DNA from: Scedosporium boydii
Lineage: Eukaryota > Ascomycota > Sordariomycetes > Microascales > Microascaceae
NCBI GenBank assembly: GCA_002221725.1
Contig: NJFT01000030.1
Location: forward strand, 62,001-126,000
DNA length: 64,000 bases
Reading direction: 5' to 3'
Shown here: positions 58,369 to 64,000 of the stretch, one piece after another
How positions within the stretch are numbered: the first letter of the stretch is position 1
Layout: each line of letters starts with the position of its first letter
Notes under the pieces: model-generated
Told to the model about the DNA's origin: nothing
The model's database searches: none
Seen by the model: the letters and a program-made list of their open reading frames with translations, nothing else
Translations under genes and position numbers: made by a program

Positions 58369-61300
58369 ATGCTATGCTCCATCGATCCCGTTGCCGCCCA
58401 CTTTTTCAGGGCTTCGAGAAGCCCACTGGAAGCCTATCCCATCCACACTTGCTCGGCAGATATATGTAATACTTCGCGTTATAAGACTAGGATCTCCTTC
58501 AGGGACCTCGATCGCTCTCCAACGCGACAATGCGGAGCGAACTCCTGAAAGACGTGCCATGAGAGAGACACGGTCATTGGGGTAAATACGACTTCTCAGG
58601 TTGGTGTGCTCGAGACCAAATTCAATGGTACGAAGTATTGCCGGCGATAAACATGCCTCGGAATACGAAGTACTCTACGAAGTACATCAAATGAATTTTG
58701 GTTCAGGCCGGCGTCGAATTGTACCTTAGTAATACACACGGATTCCAAGACCATCGATCAGTAAGAATCGGTGCACATCGTGCTTCGTATGAAGTAAGTA
58801 CACCAAGAATCCAGCACAGCCAGGCGATTGTAAACTAGGACACGCAACGACTCGGGAAAGTCAGCATAACGAAGTACCTTCGTAGCGGTACAGTGTACGA
58901 AGGACCTGAGTACATTGATTCACTGTGAATGGGAAATTCTCCTGCCATCGGAGCTGGCTTCCGAGCATTAAAGCGGTCCAGGGGACCAGTGAGCTTCGCT
59001 GGAAACCTCGTCGTGTACTCCCAACACCAGAATAAAATGTGTGCGAGCCCGGTTTTAATGTGCCATGCTTTTCCTTCCTTGAAGCAACTCAATTCTCAAC
59101 GAGATGTCGAATCTACGGGTCTCAAGCTGGTAGAAACGAAATGACGAGCAAGTTTCTGTAGCTCTGGCCGAAAAAGGGGTCCCCCTCTCGGCCGACGTCT
59201 CGAATCCGTTTGGAGAAATTGACTTTCGAACACATGCTCACCACGAGCTCCTCTTAGCAGGATTTCTCTCTGTTGTCACGAAAGGAGTGTGAAAGGCAAC
59301 AACCATTTGCCTCACCTTGCATCCATGTTAGCGCTGGGTTACAAAAATCCCTAGTCGGAATAGATTGAGGCGATCTACGAAACGAATCTAGCTTAAGTCC
59401 TGCAACGTGCAGCACTACTTCTCCACTAACGGCGCCCCATAACATTGACCAGGCGTATCGAAACATTGATAAAACAATCGCAACGTCACTTTTCGCCGAG
59501 ATGGATAACAGGGGTGGTTGGTTTCCGTTACGAAGTATTTTGCAAGAAAAAGAGAGGTCGAGACCTGACTCGGCTCCCCTTTTCACCACGGGGAAGGGCT
59601 TACGCAATCCCACGAGTCAAGGCGAGGCAGTCCCCTAACGGTGTGCATCCAGTACGAGAAATAAGGGATCAATGGCGGCGGGTAATGTGTGATCCAGGGT
59701 TAAGGGTTAACTCCGTTCTGCCGAGGGCGTCGGTGTAACTCGACGTGTTAAGTCTGAGACTAATTACGAGATGGCATGTACAGGTTGGAAGAGAGCGTCC
59801 GATATGCCGCGTCCACCCCAACCTCGCGTTCTAGCCTCGCGAGCGGCGGTTGGCATCGGAATGAGCTGGTAAAGTCTCAAGTCTCGTGCCATTCCGACGC
59901 GAAATCCCGGCACGTGTAGCTCCTCAAGGATTCTCTCATCCAAGTACCTTCGTGAACTCGCCCAGCGGCTGTGTATTAGCATCACCTAGCCATTGCCCTT
60001 TAATGTTACTTGCATATTACGAAGTATACCCTACACTTTCTCTGATATTCACAATGGCTTTGGTCTGATGCCTGATATTCCGCCAGTCCTGCTTTGTAGT
60101 GGACTTCATACAGTCGTCCCATATTGACTAAACTACCCCCGCTGTGTGCAGAGCAATTGAAGTTTTCAAACCCGGTTCCACTCTGTTTCTTTTGCCCCTG
60201 GTTCGGTGGCGTCGCCATCGTGCGGCAGGCACAAGACCCTCGCGGATACTGTATTATACTGTGGTGTAGGCTCTCACCCCCTTGCCCGCCGAGCTCACCA
60301 ACCGGGGCCATCAACGCCTGGATTCGCCCCGCTGTGATGCGGCTGCGCTGTTGTGGCACATCAGCCCTTTAGGTGGATTCTACGAGGCTAGAAGGGGAGA
60401 AGAAGCGGTATGGAGACCCAGGCTCTAAAAAAAAAAAAAAATTCCATTGTGGCATGTGCGTTTAGGGGATCTCGGACCGGCTTCATTCGGGGCGGTGGAT
60501 GAACAAATTTCATGTTCTAGAAGAACTCCTGGCGCAGTAGAATACTACGTACAGTAGTTCGCCGAGCAAATTAATACGCATATACTGGGATCTCGCCATC
60601 TCGGGAGGAGAGAGCCCATTGAAACCAGGGACCTAGTGTACGTACGGAGTAGTAGTAGTGTGTAAACAATGGAACACTTTTATGCTCCTTGGACAGTACG
60701 CTCCACGCCCCTAATTCGAGACCGAAACCCCTTCTTCAGCAATGTTTTGGTGATCTTATTTCAGGCGAGCACGATTGGACTGGCCCGAGCGAGCTTTTAA
60801 CGAATCTCAACGTGACCTTTTTCAGTCGCATTGAGCCCCTCCGATAACCGCACCAAAAAAGGCGTCTCCAAACAATAGTAAACAAGCCTCCAATACTTCG
60901 CCTACTTCGTAGTTGTGCCTTGTACGAACCAGATGTATTTACATACCTTCTGCTCTGGGATGCGCCGCCATTCCTAGGATTTAAGCACCGGTCAAGAATT
61001 GCTCGGGCCAGAAGTAAGGGGGTTCGGGTAAAGCCCCAGTTCGGTTCTTGATGCAGACTGCACTACTTTTGTTAGACTACAATCTGATCCTGCAAAACAC
61101 AAGCAGGGCTCATCATTGCAAGTGAATATTTGTTAGCTGGACTTCGTACACCGTTGCCTTCAGACACTGCATATTTTGGATGCCCGGATACGAAGAATCG
61201 CGAACCGGTGTGCCACACAAGAACTGGACTTCGTTCAGGGAACACGCGCCTTCCTGTGATATTTTTATCCTGGAGTCAAAGTACAAGATCGCTGACAAAG

Positions 61301-62738
61301 TTCTGAAAAGTAAAAAGGTAGAGGTACCCGTATTGGATCTGAAATACCAAGAACCACTGTACCATTTAACAGGCTTAAAGGTATTGATACACCGGTGATA
61401 GACGGCAAGGCATCCTGACCCTCTTATTCCCGTCAATCGGCCGAATTTCCTGACTGTCTCCAATTCCTACTTAGTAAACTACGAAGCCAAGTATTAATAC
61501 AAAATTTCATTAGTCTCTGCGCTGTGACGACATGATTTTCTTAGACTCGACCAGATTTGGAGAACATGTCCGATAGAGCGTGTTTAAGGAGGCAGTGTAC
61601 GAAGTACACCAGACTCTGACTTACGGCGACGCGCCTATCAGAAAGAGAGAGATCATTGATATTCCCTGCCCCCCAACAGAACGCGCCTGGGATATGATGA
61701 TATCAAGAACACTGTGCACCTCCAAGGAACACATTCCGCGTTATCATATCGGAAAAGAATCTGCTTGCATCCTAATGCCAACATCACGAGATGTTTTTCT
61801 TATATTTACTCCTTGTTGAGCACCCTAAAATCAGTGCTTCATCAACTCATCAAACGTAAACTCGGAGATGAAGTTTGATCTCGGCAACATCGGTCCTCCT
61901 TGTAAATCCCTGCTCCTTAGAACGACGCTAGAAGAATGCACGGGCAGAGTCCATCCTCACACCTGCACTATTACCAGGACACTGCCTAGCGTAGCTTGCA
62001 CTAGGAGGGATTCATGCGCACGGCCTACACCACACAAAGCTATATTACTTCCGAAAACGCAAAAAACACATTGATGGTTGGTAGGGTTGTCGTGGGAAAA
62101 GGGCGGTGGTTGACGGTGGCTGGTGATGGACAAGCAAGGATCTCGAGACCGACGATGAGAAATGCGCCGTTGATTCTTCTTTGGGAAGGTTGGTTTTGAC
62201 CTCGGCAATTAATAGCGAATCAAGGAGAGCTGTGGTAGAACCTGGGTTCTTTTGCAAAACTTCGATGAATTGTCGAACGACATGGGAAAGTACTTGCAAA
62301 AAAGTGAGTTAATTATACCTATTAATTATCCAAATTCAAGTAGATCCCGGCCAAGAGACACCATTGAAAAACGTAGCAGCCAAATGAGCCCCTTTTGCTC
62401 TTACCTGCTCTTTTCCCCTCGATCAAATTTACTGATCATCTGTTGTGGGATGTTTTCCACGTGCGTGTCCATCCTTTGCCTTCTCGTGTGGTCCATGAGG
62501 CGGAATTTCTCCTCTCGAGCAGTGTCAACTACGAGGCACACAGGTCGAGCTACGGAGTACTAGCACGTTCAAGATGCATGAGCGAAGCCAAGAACTGTTA
62601 GCACTGCTACTAGCATTCCATGAACCGGCTTCAACTACCGTGCATGGCGAGCCACTAAGACTAGTGTAGTGTAAGTGTGTAGCTGCAGTGAATACCTCAT
62701 CGCTCTTGAACTAGTTTAGGGCATATGTTCCCATTGTG

Positions 62739-62750
62739 TGAAGTACTTCA
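62739..62750. repeat. Perfect 12-base palindrome TGAAGTACTTCA
   Basis: Inverted half-sites of the dispersed motif in the opposite order (GAAGTA then TACTTC). A further half-site (GCGAAGTAC) follows about 20 bases downstream. Confidence 0.85.
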
Positions 62751-64000
62751 TAGTGTAGTGTACGCTCTGCGAAGTACATGACATGGCAGGCCGGGCTTCC
62801 GTCCATCCAAAGAATATGCAAGGAAATCCTACTTCGTAATAATATACCTTGGCTTGATCAATATCGGCGGTGTTTCTGAGATGTCTAGCGCTACGAAGTA
62901 GGCTGAGAAACCAACTAGTCAGCGCTAATTCTGCTTGACAGTGGGCTGCCTATTTCGTAACAGATTTTCTGCGTTTCTCATTGTCGAATGCGAAAGGGTT
63001 GAGTCGAAAGATTCTATTCTGGTAACCCCGTAAATCTACTGCAGACTTCGTATCTGGAGCAAGTCGGCGATTTCTCTGCCATTTCAAGAGCTTGACCTTG
63101 ATATATTCCACCCTTGCACATTCATCCCGCTGTCTGTGTGTTGTGCATCCCATATGCGATAATATGCACCGCGCAAGTGCAACCTTGGTCCTCTTTTGCT
63201 CCCACGACAAGGTCGGGATCTCCATCTGGTGGAGCTCAGGGGGCCACCCTTCCCGTGTGTGGCTTCCTGACGTTCCTCGTGGGGCCGCCCGCTGCTAGGG
63301 AGGGCTGCTTTTTTGGAGGTGGGAGAAAGGCAAGGGGGGGTGGAGAGGGGACTTGCTTCCACACACTCAAAGTAAGAGCCGAAGTAGGACAAAGGTAAGG
63401 GAGACTGCTTATGGGTCTCGAACCCTCTTCCCTCGAGACACGATCAGCCTTGTGGAAGTGTCGTGTTTCCCTTTGGAGGGACGGAACCGCTTGCAAGACT
63501 CCAAGTCTCCTGCCCTCGAGAGTGCCCAAATAAATCAGTATTTAAGATGGCTCCGTCCTATATCTGGACAAGATTAGACGACAACCCTACGAAGTAAAAT
63601 CGGCTTCCCCCTCACGAATCACGAGGTACTGCCACAAACCAGAGCGGCTAGGTATACCTATTTCAAATGATCCTCCTGCAGGTTGCTCTCAAATTACAAT
63701 TTCGGCAATCCAGATATCCTATGCCGAGATGGATGGACGAATAGTGCGCCGTGCAAAACGGAAGCAATGCAGCACCAACATACACAAAAGCCGCGATGAT
63801 CGACGACCTACACTAGACAATGCATGGCGTCAACAATGGTCAACAGGTTAATACTTTGGATTAGCAGTCTCTCACTCTCTCTCAAACACGGATTCTCGAG
63901 TGCACCACCACATCGGTAGTTTGCCTTCCCTTTCTTTCCGTTTTGTTCCTGCTCCAAGTCTAGGCCTTGTGCAAGGAGGGCACCAAACGAGTCATTATTC

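Larger units (their letters stand above)
55246..63596. repeat. Densest cluster of TACTTCGTA/TACGAAGTA sites
   Basis: Exact copies start at 55246, 55911, 56100, 56834, 58629, 58664, 58676, 59529, 60018, 60903, 61598, 62830, 62892 and 63588, in both orientations. Many one-base variants lie between them (for example near 58209, 58866 and 61143). Variant TACGGAGTA sites lie at 60643 and 62551. Confidence 0.8.
53951..64000. other. Ten-kilobase gene-poor right end
   Basis: I see no gene I can support here. Left: the transcription factor's promoter, with a purine tract at about 54466-54540 (pyrimidine on the coding strand). The rest holds scattered short frames (for example 57266-57550, 60124-60372, 61180-61398, all plus) without domains. 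It contains at least 14 exact copies of the TACTTCGTA/TACGAAGTA motif, longer palindromes built from the same half-sites, and an A28 run. No transposase, reverse transcriptase or terminal repeat was recognised. Confidence 0.5.

Noticed and set aside
59695..59710. Telomere-like GGGTTAAGGGTTA
   Set aside because: Only two imperfect units; not a telomeric array.
61180..61398. 72-codon open frame, plus strand
   Set aside because: It has a Lys/Glu-rich protein-like stretch but lies in the gene-poor end with no support; chance is the simpler explanation.
63400..63500. tRNA-like B box (GGTTCGAGACC on the minus strand)
   Set aside because: No A box at proper distance and no foldable cloverleaf or acceptor stem; a chance match.

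Overview
The window is nuclear DNA of a filamentous ascomycete (Pezizomycotina; Sordariomycetes is my best guess, species not determinable). The evidence is split genes with short introns (65-163 bases, mostly GTAAGT or GTATGT donors, CTAAC-type branch points and CAG/TAG acceptors), fungal-type architectures (an acyl-CoA desaturase fused to cytochrome b5, Arp9, a C2H2 plus fungal-specific regulator, Rrg7, Med21), C/T-rich promoters and leaders, and long gene-free spacers. I see no operons, CRISPR arrays, rRNA genes or tRNA genes that I can support.

Left third (1-26 kb). After 3.3 kb without a convincing gene there is a 914-residue disordered protein (minus). It is divergent from a Sdt1/Phm8-type pyrimidine 5'-nucleotidase (plus), which converges on the Mediator subunit MED21 (minus). 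Then come the mitochondrial nuclease-fold protein RRG7 (minus), a small acidic coiled-coil protein (minus) and, divergent from it, the mitochondrial ATP-dependent protease Lon/Pim1 (plus). A 5.7 kb spacer leads to a 982-residue divergent protein-kinase-like gene (plus).

Middle (26-44 kb). The delta-9 fatty-acid desaturase OLE1 (plus) converges on ARP9 (minus), followed by a SYLF-domain (Ysc84-like) protein (minus). A 6 kb spacer follows.

Right third (44-64 kb). A trypsin-fold-like gene at 44.5-46.5 kb is broken by at least six frame changes and is called a pseudogene. A 67-residue membrane protein with an 11-base first exon lies at 49.1-49.4 kb, and a C2H2/fungal-specific transcription factor (minus) at 50.9-53.95 kb. 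The last 10 kb holds no gene I can support.

Three genes concern mitochondria (Lon, RRG7 and possibly the 67-residue protein) and three concern transcription or chromatin (MED21, ARP9, the zinc-finger factor). They are not a cluster with a shared pathway. The most unusual signal is non-coding: the 9-base near-palindrome TACTTCGTA/TACGAAGTA occurs at least 30 times where about 0.5 would be expected by chance. All copies I found lie outside coding exons, and they concentrate in the gene-poor spacers. A one-transition variant, TACTCCGTA/TACGGAGTA, occurs at least five times.
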